Part shown: piece after piece, positions 53,980 through 64,000 of the stretch | How positions within the stretch are numbered: position 1 is the first letter of the stretch | Layout: each line of letters starts with the position of its first letter | Virus record (IMG/VR): IMGVR_UViG_3300046171_000216 | Span: 1-64,000 of that record | DNA length: 64,000 nucleotides | Strand: one strand, 5' to 3' | DNA from: a virus | Translations under genes and position numbers: made by a program | The notes under the pieces: model-generated | Seen by the model: only the letters and a program-made list of their open reading frames with translations | Database searches by the model: none | Told to the model about the DNA's origin: nothing

Positions 53980-54176
53980 TATTCTGATTCCTCTTCAGTT
54001 GGTTGTTCATCAGATACTTCTTCTTCCTCTGGTACTTCATCAAAAACAGTTGAAGCAACATTAGGTCTAAAAGCATCAATACGAGTTGCTGCTTTTGCCA
54101 TTAATGCATCCTTTATTTTATCAGATACATCACTAGCACTAGCGTCAGTCGCAATCAAATCCACTAATTCTTCCAT
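53979..54176 (-). CDS. 67: Small prohead core protein (T4 gp67 position)
   Basis: 65 residues. A helical N-terminus (MEELVDLIATDASASDVSDK) and a Glu-rich tail (EVPEEEEVSDEQPTEEESE). The position between portal and protease and the acidity match T4 gp67/gp68 core proteins. It overlaps gp21 (TAATG-type). A late promoter lies 25 nt upstream. Confidence 0.75.
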   Translation of the reverse strand: MEELVDLIATDASASDVSDKIKDALMAKAATRIDAFRPNVASTVFDEVPEEEEVSDEQPTEEESE

Positions 54177-54200
54177 AAGATTAAATTATAGCAATATGTT

Positions 54201-54208
54201 TATTTATA
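54201..54208 (-). promoter_or_regulatory. Late promoter motif TATAAATA
   Basis: TATAAATA, minus strand, 25 nt before the gp67-like start, overlapping the restored gp20 stop. Confidence 0.6.
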
Positions 54209-55889
54209 TCTCTGCTGATTTGGTATCTTTTTGATACTCTGCATCAGTAATTTGTCCTTGTGCATCAAGATTTGGATCTTCTGGACTTCTCCATTTCTCC
54301 ACCACCTTCAGCAGCAGGATCACCACCCTTCTTGTGGTAATGGTTCTCCAGTTATTGGGTCAACTTCTGCAGGATTTGGAATAATACCTTTTTGTATTTC
54401 ATCTTCAATCTGCATATCAATCTCTTCTATTTCTTGATCTGTCTGACGTAATACTCTCTTTCTTACAAACTCAGTCGAATAATACTTACCAATATAAGGT
54501 TCAATCTGTGCAAGATTACCTAAACGACCTTGTATCATTTCAGTTTCTTTTAATTCTGCAAACTGATTATCATATAAGAAGTCATATTGAATATGATCTT
54601 CCATCTTATTCCAGTCTTCTGGAGTTACAATATTCTTTAATATTAATTGAGTTTTGAGCATATCATTGAACATATGTGCAAAACGCTTTCTTAAACGACC
54701 TACAAACTTCGCAAATTTAAGTTCATCTCTTAATATTTCAGATGATCTTCCTAAATTAAATCCACCTTCTGCAGCGATTCTTGACTCAGGAATACCTAAT
54801 GCACGATATAATTTCTTCTGAAAGTATTCAATATCAGTTAAGTTCACCTAGATTTTGTCCACCAGGTAAAGTTGTAATTTCAGTTCCACGACCACCTTCT
54901 CTTCTTGGCAACCAGAAATCTTCCATCATACTCATATACTTACGATCATCACGAACTTCTCCAGTTTGTGCATCATAAGTTAACTTATTACGATAGCGAC
55001 TCATTACCTCTTTAAGGTATTGCTCTGCCTTAACTTTTGGTAGATTACCTACATCAATATAAAATATTCTTCTTTCTGGTGCTCTTGATAATCTGTAGAT
55101 AACAAGACTATCTTCAATCATTCTTAATTGATTAAGTGCCTTGATTGCTTTATGAAGATATGAAAGAACACGATTCTTATTTCGATCTACTAAACCAGAT
55201 GTACACATAGTAATCGAATCTTTTGCAATTTTAGTTGATCCTTTACCTGCCTGTGCAATCATCCCTGTTGGATAATTAGGTTTCATTGAATAGATGTAGT
55301 ATTCATCAAATTCAGGACTCATAATACTATCGTCCTTACTATTGATTCTTACATATGGATCATCTTTACCATTCTTTCTTTTTTCTTGTTTAACAAACTT
55401 CAACTTCATCGGATCAATATATCTTAAATCCTTGAGTCCTTCCTGTGGATTTTTTGTATCGATTACTTTTAGATAATATAAACGACCATCTATGTACCAA
55501 TTTCTAAAAATTTCGTGAGACTTCTTATCAAAGTCCATTAATTCTTTAATATATCTGAACTCTTCTCTAATTTTTTTCTTTATACCATCACTCGCATTAA
55601 GATTTGATAGTTCAACTTCAACAGGAGAATCATATAGATCACTTACAATTGCTTCATTAACAACATCTTCAATGGCACCATCTGCTTCTGGATGCAGAGC
55701 CATCTCTCTATATCTTTTAATTAATTCGTGTTCAGAACGATATGCACCTTCAATATCTACATATTGACCATAAAATCCACTCGCTATATAATTATCAACC
55801 CCGTCCTCATTATTTTTGGGGACAGGGGAGACAATAGACGGAGATTTATTCTCTGTTTCATCAATAGAAAAACCAAAAAGTTTCGCCAT
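54204..55889 (-). CDS. 20: Portal vertex protein (T4 gp20-like, frame disrupted)
   Basis: Restored length 560 residues. GFYGQYVDIEGAYRSEHELI, EADGAIEDVVNEAIV, YYLKVIDTKNPQEGL, RAPERRIFYIDVGNLPK and RRFAHMFNDMLK type segments match. Three extra bases break it: near 54839-54842 (LGE to LTDIEYFQ), 54326-54329 and 54298-54302 (restored end GGEKWRSPEDPNLDAQGQIT). It forms the dodecameric DNA gate and nucleates the prohead. Confidence 0.92.
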
Positions 55890-55916
55890 AGTATAATATT
55901 TTTGTTATATGTTTAT

Positions 55917-56503
55917 TTAGCTGATGTTCACACCGCCTGATACGGGACTATCTCCCTTAAGAATTTCAATATACTGAACCTGAAGTTCAACTGTAAATTC
56001 TTGAATACCTTGAGCGTCGTATGATAATTCGATAGGACCGACCTGTGTTGGGAATGTATCATAGAAACGATATTTCTGATACTTTGTCCATCACGATCAA
56101 GTTGGAATACAAATGCGTCAGACTGATAAGCAGCAGGATTAACTAATCCAGTGTTATCACTTAACTTGTTGATTGTATTCATCCAGTTCTCAAATGCAGA
56201 TCTTATTGCAAAGTCTGTATCGTTGATTACTGTGACTGTCCATGAATCGAATGTTCTGTCACCTGCGATTTTAAGTACCCTTCCTCGGAAAGGAACTTCT
56301 ATCTGTGCAATGTTTGATGCTGGTAATCTCGCTCCTTTAACCAAGAACCTTGATTTGTCAAGAACATCCTGTGCTGGTGCAGCAGCATCAGGAAATGTGA
56401 GGACTACTTCAAACAGATTAGCACGAGCACCGCCACCTGTCAACTTACTCTTAAAGTCGGAAATCGTCCTTAATGGTGGTGGATTTACCTGATTTCTAGC
56501 CAT
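55917..56503 (-). CDS. 19: Tail tube protein (T4 gp19-like, frame disrupted)
   Basis: Restored length 195 residues. RANLFEVVLTFPDAAAP, ARLPASNIAQIEVPFRGRVL and WTVTVINDTDFAIRSAFENW match. A missing base near 56076-56082 derails the C-terminus; restored it reads QKYRFYDTFPTQVGPIELSY to YIEILKGDSPVSGGVNIS. It forms the inner tail tube inside the gp18 sheath. Confidence 0.9.
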
Positions 56504-56524
56504 AGTTGTTTAAACCTCTGTTAA

Positions 56525-58730
56525 TTAAACGGAACCAATTACTTCTTCAAAGTCAACACCAGTTCTGGTGGCGACGAAGGTAAGACCAATAAAGTTAATT
56601 GATCTTGCTGGTTTGATAAAGATGTCAGCAACAAATTCATTTCGATCAATGACTGCTGCAGTATTATTTGTTTGCATCGCAAATCACAACAAAGTCAAAT
56701 ATACCTCTGTTGGATTGAACCTCTCTTAAGAATGGTTCAATAATATTTACGAAGTTTGTTCTAGTTAGTTCATCGTTGAACTCAAAGAGTTGATCCTTTG
56801 CAGCTGCTGATATAGCATCTTCTAAGGAATATGAACAATCTACGAACGTTGATTCGGTCAAATGCCGATGATTTACCAAATCCTGTTTTGTCTCCGAAAA
56901 GAACAATTCCAGCACCTGGTGAAAGTATAACAGGGTTAACTCTATTAGAATATAGAATGTCTCTCTGTTTCTTGCCTGGATTGTAGACAAGTTTTACTGA
57001 GTTAAGGATTGAACCTCTTGCAGTACCCGCTGGTGAGAACCAAGGGAACTGTTCAATATCAGTTCTTGCACAAGTTCCAGCAATATCACCATTCAATGGT
57101 ACATATCTAAATGTATTATTGAATCTGTCAAACATATATTTGTATCCACTATCGAATACAGCATATGTTGTTGATGTTATTGGAGCATAGTATGCGACAA
57201 TATTATTTGTCATCGTATCTATGTTGTTGACAGTAACAGTACCAGCTGTACCATCATTCAAGAATGCTTGACGATATGGTGAGATAAATGCGACTGCATC
57301 CTTTCCTCGCTTCAGCAACTGCAAGTATTTTTCTGCAAGTGCCTGAGACTGCTCTTTTGGATGATGAGCAGCACCCATCAATATAAAGTCAACCTCAATT
57401 TCTTCTTTATTCTCAAATAAACCGTAACCAGTGATTAAATCATCAACACCAGATGTTAAAGCACCTGAAGTTGTGTAATCTGTCTTATCTCCATAGTTTG
57501 TACCACCTGCTAATGAAGAGGTAACTACACCAGATAATCCAAAGTTTACTTCACCACCATCTTGATCCCATCCACTATCAGCATCTAAGTTACCGATTGC
57601 AGTTGCTGTTCCACGTAAATCCAGTTGTTGTGATTCCAGCAGGAGCACTACCACCGTAAATGTATTGTGAGTTAGTTGCAAGATACTTTCTCCAGTATGA
57701 TGTTGAACCTACTGAATATTCAGCATCTTTTGCTTTTGAAAGATTTAGATGCTTTTCAAGAATTGTTCCAGCATTACCTGTAATTGTTCCTTTGTCATCT
57801 ATGACAACAACATGAACTTCATCAAATCTACCACCTCTAGCAGCAGCATAAGTTGAAGTGCCAGGTGCATCTGCTAATTGCATCCCATTCTAACTTAGTG
57901 GATTACCATTTGCATCTGTTTGTGTTAAAACAATGTTTTGTTGTTCAAACCAATCAACTGCTTGCTGTATACAGTTTGTAGCTGTTCATCCAACTGTTTG
58001 ACCAGCTGCAGTTAGCTCGAACTGTTCCAGTTGCGTAAAGTTATAAACTCCACCATTTTGATAATTAACATTTGTTACTGTTCCAGCAGTTGAAACGTGA
58101 GCAAGAACTTTAACATCAGCAGTAGTTCCTGTAAATCCAGTAACAACACCCTTAATGTAACCATCAAGAACACTTGTTCCTGCAGAACCAGCAACGATTC
58201 TACCAGCAGCGGTTTGTGTAACTGCTAATCCAACTGTTGATATTCCAGATACAGTTAGTATTTGGTCTGCCTTTTGCGTCTATGATTGCAACTCTAAGTC
58301 CGTTTGCATATGTACCAGGTGTTTTTGATGCAACTGTAACACCAGTAATTGTATTGTCATCATAACCTAATTGGTTATAATGTGTATCACTCTTGATTCT
58401 TATACTAGAAGCAGTTCCTACAAAAGCATTCTTAAGACCGACTCCAGTTAATGTGTTGTAATCGTCAGCACGAATAACTTGAAGTGTTCCACCGTATGCT
58501 AGGTAAGAAGATGCGACCATCCAATACTCGTAGTGTTTATCTACAGAATATGGTTGTCCAAAAGTTTGTAATAGATCCTCCTCACTCTCAATGAGTTGTG
58601 CGTCCTCTACAGGACCTTTCGTAAATGGAGCAACTAACGCACCAATAGAGCCGCTTGTAGCGTCTACTCTACCGATGGTGAGGTCAACTTCTCTTACTAC
58701 TATACCAGGAGAGGCTAAATTTAAAGCCAT
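56525..58730 (-). CDS. 18: Contractile tail sheath protein (T4 gp18-like, heavily frame disrupted)
   Basis: About 730 residues if repaired. N-terminus LNLASPGIVVREVDLTIGRV; middle STYAAARGGRFDEVHVVVID; a long C-terminal domain with FGKSSAFDRINVRRLF, NTAAVIDRNEFVADIF and IKPARSINFIGLTFVATRTG. At least six breaks: near 58270, an in-frame TGA at 57986-57988, near 57890, 57880, 57615, 56817 and 56673. Every flanking segment is well conserved, which points to base errors rather than decay. Confidence 0.88.
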
Positions 58731-58811
58731 CTTGTATTCTCCAATCTCAGGATATTTTTTATAGAATTATTTATTAAAACCACCTTTTACATCGGGGAAA
58801 CAGTGCATGAA

Positions 58812-59033
58812 CTACCAATCTGGGTATTCCCAACTCTTTATCTTTACTTTCTTCTTACTTTTTACTCTTGAAATAGTACAGGTTTTACATTCATATGAAT
58901 AAGAAGATTGAATACTCTTATTCTTTCTTATCAAATAGAAACCATCTATTAAATCTTTAGTTTTACCACAAACACGACACTTTCTTTCAGTTAGAACAAA
59001 ATGATCTAATTCAAGTTGTTCATCAAAATCCAT
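58812..59033 (-). CDS. Small zinc-binding-like protein, unknown function
   Basis: 73 residues. Cysteine pairs KCRVCGKTKDLIDGFY and YECKTCTISRVKSKKK. This CxxC...CxxC pattern is common in small phage proteins near endonuclease genes. Its ATG overlaps the NifU-like stop (TAATG). Confidence 0.65.
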   Translation of the reverse strand: MDFDEQLELDHFVLTERKCRVCGKTKDLIDGFYLIRKNKSIQSSYSYECKTCTISRVKSKKKVKIKSWEYPDW

Positions 59034-59269
59034 TATAGAACTTGAATTACTCCATTACAATCAGGAATATCTTGCATTATTTTACTTTCAATACCTTGTT
59101 TAAGTGTCATCGCACTCATTGCACAACTTGTACAAGCACCACCTAATCGTACTTTAACATAGTTTGTTTCTTCTTCTATCTCTACAAACTCTACAAATCC
59201 TCCATCTGCTTCAATATAAGGAGCAATTTCTGATAAAGATTTGGTTACATTACTTTCATTTAAGTCCAT
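59033..59269 (-). CDS. NifU C-terminal-domain (Nfu-type) iron-sulfur scaffold protein
   Basis: 78 residues from the ATG at 59269, whose A overlaps the restored gp17 stop (TAATG). APYIEADGGFVEFVEIEE, then VRLGGACTSCAMSAMTLKQGIE, the CxxC motif that binds an Fe-S cluster in Nfu proteins, and ending IPDCNGVIQVL. The frame is open further upstream, but that part is the displaced end of gp17. Presumably supports Fe-S enzymes during infection. Confidence 0.85.
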   Translation of the reverse strand: MDLNESNVTKSLSEIAPYIEADGGFVEFVEIEEETNYVKVRLGGACTSCAMSAMTLKQGIESKIMQDIPDCNGVIQVL

Positions 59270-60915
59270 TACATATAATCCCACATATAGGATCTGATCA
59301 CCATATTCATCAGTATGCCATAAATCTCCGTCCTTGTCAATGAAAGTAGATTCATCTTGTCCATCAGACATAAAACCAAAAGGTGCCATATCTTGTTCTA
59401 TTTGATTCTTTCTGTTCTTCATATATTCTCTTTCTTACATCATTATCAGTCATTTCTTTGAAATAATCCTGTGCAACTAACCAAGCAAATATCACTAAAC
59501 ACATTGCTAGGTCATCATTACATCCCTCTTCTGCCTCAAATGAGTTGTGTTTTTGTGAGAAAGTAGTTAATTCTGATATAATATCATAGTCAATAATAAG
59601 TATCTTATCATCCTCTAGTAAAGTTTTTAAGTTTGAACAACCTAAGTTTTTTAACTGCTTGTGTAGTTCTAACTCCTAACTGTGATCTTTTACCACTAAA
59701 TCCAGCACCAACAACCTGACCTGCACGACCTCTTTGAGAACACATCAATAAATTATCATACTCTAAATCATAATTTAAGATAGATGCGACCTGATCACCA
59801 ATATCATTTACCTCACATAATATGAATGCTTTATTATATGCTTTTCCTATATCATCAATAATACTCGGAAACAGCATTGGTTTAATTTCATTATTTCGAT
59901 ATTTTGCAACTGCTTTATATGGGAAGTTAGTTATATCAAAGACAACGAATGCTGAATAGTCATTTCCAAGACCACGAGCAACGTCAACTGTAATCAAATA
60001 ATTATGGTCTTTTTGTGGTCCTTCATATACATCTAATCCTGCATTTCTTTGAATCGGACTCTCATATACAAGATTTTTTAACTTTGATGGATTAATTAAA
60101 GTATTAACAGATCCAAGAAACTCACATTCAAACTCAACTTTAAATTGTTGTTCTGATGTGTTTGCAATTGTTTGTTCTTTCCATTCTTCATCACGACCTG
60201 GTACTTCAGACCAATGAACTTCTGTTGGTACATATTCATTTTTACTTCTTTCAGCATCGTGCCACATACGATAAAAATGATTCATACCTCTTGGGGTAGA
60301 AACAATTATAACTTTTGATTTCTGACCAGATGAAATTGTTGGATATACAGACGCAAAGAAATCATCTGCAATATGATTCGGTATGAATGCAAATTCGTCC
60401 AAGAATATGACGTTATAAGATCCACCCCTAACTGCAGATGATGATGTTGAGTTTGCTGATATTTTTGACCCGTTCTCTAATTCTAATGAACCTTTATTCC
60501 AAGATATAATACCTTGCTGCATCCATCTTGGTAAATTTTCATATGCTAATTGAAGTCTACCTAATAAATCTCTGGCAGTAGAGGCTTTGTTTGCCAGTAT
60601 AGCAATATTAATGTTATCATTAAAAACTGCATAATGTAAGAGATAAGATACAACTGTAGTGGATTTACCCGTCTGCCGAGGCATCTTACAGATGTTAAAA
60701 CGGTTTTCATGGAAATTACTTATTAGTTTTTTCTGGAAAGGATACATCCGAAATGGAACTAATCCTTCATCAATGGATACAATCTTTATATGTTTGTTTG
60801 CAAAATATACAGGATCTTCTTTACACCTCATAAACTCAAGAATATTCTCTTGAGAAAACTCAATAGCGGTATTTGCTTTTTTTAAATTGGGATTACCAAG
60901 ATAAACTTCACTCAT
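59269..60915 (-). CDS. 17: Terminase large subunit (T4 gp17-like, frame disrupted)
   Basis: Restored length 547 residues. ATPase: Walker A MPRQTGKSTTV, Walker B VIFLDEFAFI, coupling VSTPRG. Nuclease: TVDVARGLGNDYSAF and FILCEVNDIGDQVAS. Three extra bases near 59643-59648 (KKL to GCSNLKTLLEDD), 59407-59412 (EEQK to NQIEQDMAPFGF) and 59290-59296 (GDQ to SYMWDYM) displace the end. Packages and cuts concatemeric DNA. Confidence 0.93.
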
Positions 60916-60932
60916 TATGTAAAATTAAATTG

Positions 60933-61205
60933 TTAACTTATTGTGTATCCTACAGCTGCACCTAAAACAGCAGCGTTTGCTGCAAAGATTGCTTCAGTTG
61001 ATTTTTTCTCTACAACTTCTACAGCATTACCTGGTAATGTAAAAGTTCCAATTGTTGTAGATCCTCCAACAGAATCAATAACAGATACTAATCTTGCAGT
61101 TGTACTATTATTAACAAGACGGACTGCTGTAGCACTACCAAAGGTGGATGCACCTGCAGCATCTGTGCCACATGCTGCTTCAGTACCTTTAATTAATGTG
61201 ATCAT
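60933..61205 (-). CDS. Small beta-rich virion protein, unknown function
   Basis: 90 residues, Ala/Thr/Val-rich with strands (TAVRLVNNSTTARLVSVIDS, IGTFTLPGNAVEVVEKK) and a small apolar end (NAAVLGAAVGYTIS). A CATAAATA late-like motif lies just upstream. This type of small structural protein occurs near gp17 in marine T4-like phages. Confidence 0.6.
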   Translation of the reverse strand: MITLIKGTEAACGTDAAGASTFGSATAVRLVNNSTTARLVSVIDSVGGSTTIGTFTLPGNAVEVVEKKSTEAIFAANAAVLGAAVGYTIS

Positions 61206-61228
61206 TATTCTAAACTTTTATTGACTAT

Positions 61229-61900
61229 TTATGCTATATTATTTTTTTTACTTAAATTTTGATGCTTTGTTTTCTTTAATTGCATCAATCTATATTTTGC
61301 AATTCTTGATGATGGACCAGGAACAACTGGAATTATATCTTGTGCTTTAGCGATTCTTTCTGTTTCGGTGCCAGGAGTTTTTAATTTTTTCCAACTTTTT
61401 CTGATTGAATTCTTTTTAACTACTACATCCATGACTTCACCTTTATCTTTTTTTGGATTTAATATATTCTTAAATTTTTCATTTTCATACCTAGCACCTC
61501 TTTTTGCATAAAGACCTGCTTGTCTTCTTCCCTCTTTAGTAGCAGTTGCAAAATAAGCATCTTTACCTGGTCTTGCCATATTAGTGGTTCCTTTGTATCC
61601 AGTTTTTTTCACCCAAGCTAGAGTTGCTGGATTATTTTTATATTGTTGCAAAGGATTTGAATTAAGACCTGATACTGTAGGAGTTACACCAGTCTTTTTA
61701 TAACGTGCAATATTTTTTGCTGATTGTCCATGAAAACCACGAACCATTGTTCCTCTCTCAACTGCTTTATTTGCAAAGAAAGGATCTATAGATCTTGGTG
61801 GTTTTTTAGTTTTTGTGATTAATTTTGAAACAGTTTTAATTATAGGTTTTAAATTTACTCTTTCATTTAATTCTTGATCAAACTGCTTATATGTTTTCAT
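61229..61900 (-). CDS. MKTYKQF-leader protein with ADP-ribosyltransferase-like features
   Basis: 223 residues. Leader MKTYKQFDQELNERV is the closest in this window to T4 IPIII (MKTYQEF). The body has TMVRGFHGQSAKNIARYKKTG, then KDAYFATATKEGRRQAGLYAKR and GEVMDVVVKKNSI, a strand order seen in ART-fold toxins (RxFHG; xxYF-AT...A..YA). T4 Alt is a capsid-targeted ADP-ribosyltransferase, giving a precedent. No ExE is evident, so activity is uncertain. The start overlaps the upstream stop (TGATG). Confidence 0.5.
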   Translation of the reverse strand: MKTYKQFDQELNERVNLKPIIKTVSKLITKTKKPPRSIDPFFANKAVERGTMVRGFHGQSAKNIARYKKTGVTPTVSGLNSNPLQQYKNNPATLAWVKKTGYKGTTNMARPGKDAYFATATKEGRRQAGLYAKRGARYENEKFKNILNPKKDKGEVMDVVVKKNSIRKSWKKLKTPGTETERIAKAQDIIPVVPGPSSRIAKYRLMQLKKTKHQNLSKKNNIA

Positions 61901-63142
61901 CAGCAGTTCCAGCGACGGAGTGCCTTATTAATTCTTGAATCAGGATCTCTACTTGTCTTTGCAGAAGTTAGTTTCTTTTTCATTCCCTTCATTCTTCTAC
62001 AGAATGATAATCTTCTCTTTGCAGATTTAGAACCTTTCTTTAATTTTTTAGGATCTTTTGTGACTGCAGTTTTTAATTTAGAACCAGGATTCTCACGACG
62101 GTATGCATTAACTGCCTTTTGACTTAAACCATCAGTTTTATCTTTACGATTTTCTTTTTGCCAATCTTCTTCCATTCTTTCCAATCTGTAAAGGACATCA
62201 TCATCTAATTGTGCTCTCCAGTCATAAGATGCCATTAAATTAGGATTATCTTCTTTATTGTTTTTTTTACTTTTATTTTTATCTAATTTTAATTTTTTTT
62301 GAATTTTTTTAATTTTATTCTTTTGTGCTTGAGTTAAAGGTTCCGTTTTTACTTGTGGTAAATCATCAGTAAATGTTCCTGTTGGTTTTGTTGATCCAAA
62401 TTTCTTTTGAATATTATTTGGTGTTGTACTAATATATTTGTCAAAATCAATCTTTTTTTGAAGATTTACTTTTACAGGTGTTGTACCTTTATTTGGTTTT
62501 TTACTCACATCAACCAATTTCTTTGCTTGATTGACAACAGATTTTGTTTGTATATTTTGACTAGTTACTTTATCAACTGGAATATACTTACTTTGTGTAA
62601 CTCTCTGTGCACCTGTCTTAGTAAATGGATTTACCTTTCCTATGTTTTTTAATATTGCTTTACCAAATTTGGCAATCATTCTTGTTTTAAATCCTTCATA
62701 AAGATCTACATTTTCCTTTAATGGTTTTGCTTTGATTATATCAACAGTTTCAATTTCTGTAAACTTGATATCATCAGAATTCCAATCTTGAATTACTAAT
62801 TCACTTTCAATCGCAGTATTTTCCTTCATTGCTTTCTCTAATTTTTCTGCCTGTTTTTCGTGAGTCTTTAGATCCTTTCTTTAGATTCTTAACTAATTTT
62901 TTTACAAATGGTTTATCCTTTTCATCTAGTTCTTCTTTCATTTCTTTTTTCTTCTTTTTATCCATTACAATTTTAGTTGCGATTGCATACTTCACATTCT
63001 TATCACCATAACGATCTTTCATATCTTTGGTGCTAATTGCATCAGCAATCTCATCTCTTTTTTTAATATCTTTTTTAGTCATTACTTTTTCACCGATCAC
63101 TTCTTCACCATAATACGCAGTACCATCTCCACCAGTTGGCAT
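61900..63142 (-). CDS. Large basic virion/internal protein with C-terminal cysteine-tryptophan motif (frame disrupted)
   Basis: About 413 residues if an extra base near 62866-62870 is dropped, joining KNLKKGSK to THEKQAEKLEKAMKEN. Start taken at MPTGGDGTAYYGEEVIGEK (63142); the frame stays open to 63256 without an ATG, so the true start may be a non-ATG codon upstream. The C-terminus (GSKSAKRRLSFCRRMKGMKK, DPDSRINKALRRWNC) is a motif known in marine phage proteins (DUF6321-like). Likely virion. Confidence 0.6.
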
Positions 63143-63256
63143 TTGCTGTCTTACTCTAGCAGGTGCTGTCTTTTCATCTTTTTGATATACTACAGCAGGA
63201 CCGTAATCTGTGTTCTTTAGTTTTGTTTCTCTCTTGTAGTTCAGAAGAAGTATCCT

Positions 63257-64000
63257 TTACTTCTTCTTCTTTGACTTTTTTACGCAGTTTGGATACCTCT
63301 TACCAAACATTGTTTTCATTCCTTTCTTTTCGTAACCTGCCCAACACTTCTCATCTAAAGTTGATCTCCAATCATAATGATCTTCTATCTTTGTGTTAGT
63401 TTTTATTTGATTCTGATATTCAGGTTTAGTTATTGTGTCTTTACCACCTTTAACTGTAAAGACTTTACGAAGAACTTTAACTGCTGGATTATTACTTTTT
63501 TGCACAAATTCAGATGCTTGATTAATTTTATTAATAGCAAAGTCCTGAACCTTTCCTTCAGGAACATATTCTTCTTTCTTTGTACTATTACCCCAATTTG
63601 CAGCACCGACTTTACGACACTTAACTAATGCACCTGATGCATATGCACTTGGCCAAACTGAATATCTTGACTTAACTTTATGATAACAAGCATCTTTTGT
63701 GCCACTACCCTTACCTTTTCTATCTTTTACTTCATTAAGGTCTATTTCTGTTTCTTCAGTATCTTCTAAAAGAATATCTCCTACCTTTACTTCATTTTCT
63801 GCAAACCAACCACGATTAACTTCAACTGCATATCTTACATCACCATCAGGATAAACAGGAATTGGATTTTGTGGATCTAACTCTTTAATACTTTCGATTA
63901 TACCTTCTTCGTTTATAAACGCAATATCAAGAGGTATAAAAGTATTTTTCATATGAAAAGAATGATTATCAGTATTCTCAAATATGAAAAGCATACCACG
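63257..64000 (-). CDS. DUF192 plus DUF5872-like protein (5' end outside the window)
   Basis: At least 247 residues; the frame runs off the window at 64000. The visible start RGMLFIFENT is internal to a DUF192 domain, followed by FHMKNTFIPLDIAFI and VEVNRGWFAENEVKVGDIL. Next is a DUF5872-like segment (GSGTKDACYHKVKSRYSVWP, SGALVKCRKVGAANWG). The C-terminal part has HYDWRSTLDEKCWAGYEKKG and a Lys tail. DUF192 function is unknown. Probably virion-associated. Confidence 0.75.
   Translation of the reverse strand, partial: RGMLFIFENTDNHSFHMKNTFIPLDIAFINEEGIIESIKELDPQNPIPVYPDGDVRYAVEVNRGWFAENEVKVGDILLEDTEETEIDLNEVKDRKGKGSGTKDACYHKVKSRYSVWPSAYASGALVKCRKVGAANWGNSTKKEEYVPEGKVQDFAINKINQASEFVQKSNNPAVKVLRKVFTVKGGKDTITKPEYQNQIKTNTKIEDHYDWRSTLDEKCWAGYEKKGMKTMFGKRYPNCVKKSKKKK

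Noticed and set aside
59269-59422. N-terminal 51 residues preceding the NifU-like domain as part of the same protein
   Set aside because: They are the displaced gp17 C-terminus (NQIEQDMAPFGF...). Dropping single bases restores gp17 up to a TAATG junction with the NifU-like start.

Overview
This window is a 64 kb piece of a T4-like marine myovirus genome (Tevenvirinae-type, closest in content to oceanic cyanomyoviruses and pelagiphages). It is AT-rich and densely packed with overlapping genes. All genes but two are transcribed leftwards (minus strand). The T4 core set is present: replication (41, 43, 44, 45, 61, 62, regA), recombination (uvsX, uvsY, uvsW, 46, 47), the late sigma factor 55, ribonucleotide reductase nrdAB, and head/tail genes 17 to 23. 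Marine auxiliary genes include purM, purS, mazG, hsp20, peptide deformylase, a cobS/cobT-like pair, a PebS/PcyX bilin reductase, 2OG-Fe(II) oxygenases, a NifU-like protein, DoxX and a complete glycine decarboxylase gcvP. No photosystem genes and no tRNAs were seen. The bilin reductase and the DUF1257/DUF2997/DUF3110-type families point to a cyanophage-like ancestry. gcvP and the gene mix would also suit a phage of a heterotroph such as SAR11, so the host is left open.

Layout. 0-5 kb: a GIY-YIG protein, two plus-strand tail-associated paralogues, then lysine-rich virion or internal-head proteins. 5-11 kb: two cupin/2OG proteins, nrdB, nrdA, primase gp61. 11-18 kb: small virion proteins, including a capsid-targeted nucleotidyltransferase. 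18-28 kb: mazG, gp41, uvsX, gp43, Sm-like genes, purM, hsp20, DUF1257/DUF2997, a structured RNA, regA, gp62. 28-32.5 kb: gcvP, dam, small membrane proteins, an Sm-like gene. 32.5-39 kb: doxX, gp44, purS, gp45, bilin reductase, cobS-like. 39.7-49.5 kb: cobT-like, gp46, gp47, gp55, uvsW, uvsY. 49.5-61 kb: tail protein, def, 23, 22, 21, 67, 20, 19, 18, NifU-like, 17. 61-64 kb: more internal or virion proteins, one resembling ADP-ribosyltransferases.

How it fits together. Sigma70-type promoters (TTGxCx, 16-18 bp spacer, TATAAT-like) precede the early and middle operons. NATAAATA late-promoter motifs precede head and internal-protein genes, matching the gp55 encoded here. nrdAB, mazG, purM, purS and gcvP (one-carbon units) converge on nucleotide supply. 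Several late proteins start with MKTFxQF, resembling the T4 capsid-targeting sequence that directs proteins into the prohead for later injection.

Caveat. At least 28 single-base frame disruptions break otherwise well conserved genes (dam, 44, 46, 21, 20, 19, 18, 17, def, bilin reductase, cobT-like and others). All lie at 2.0-2.3 kb or beyond 31 kb; I found none between 3.2 and 30.8 kb. I reconstructed the intact genes by joining frames. Sequencing or assembly indels are the likeliest cause.
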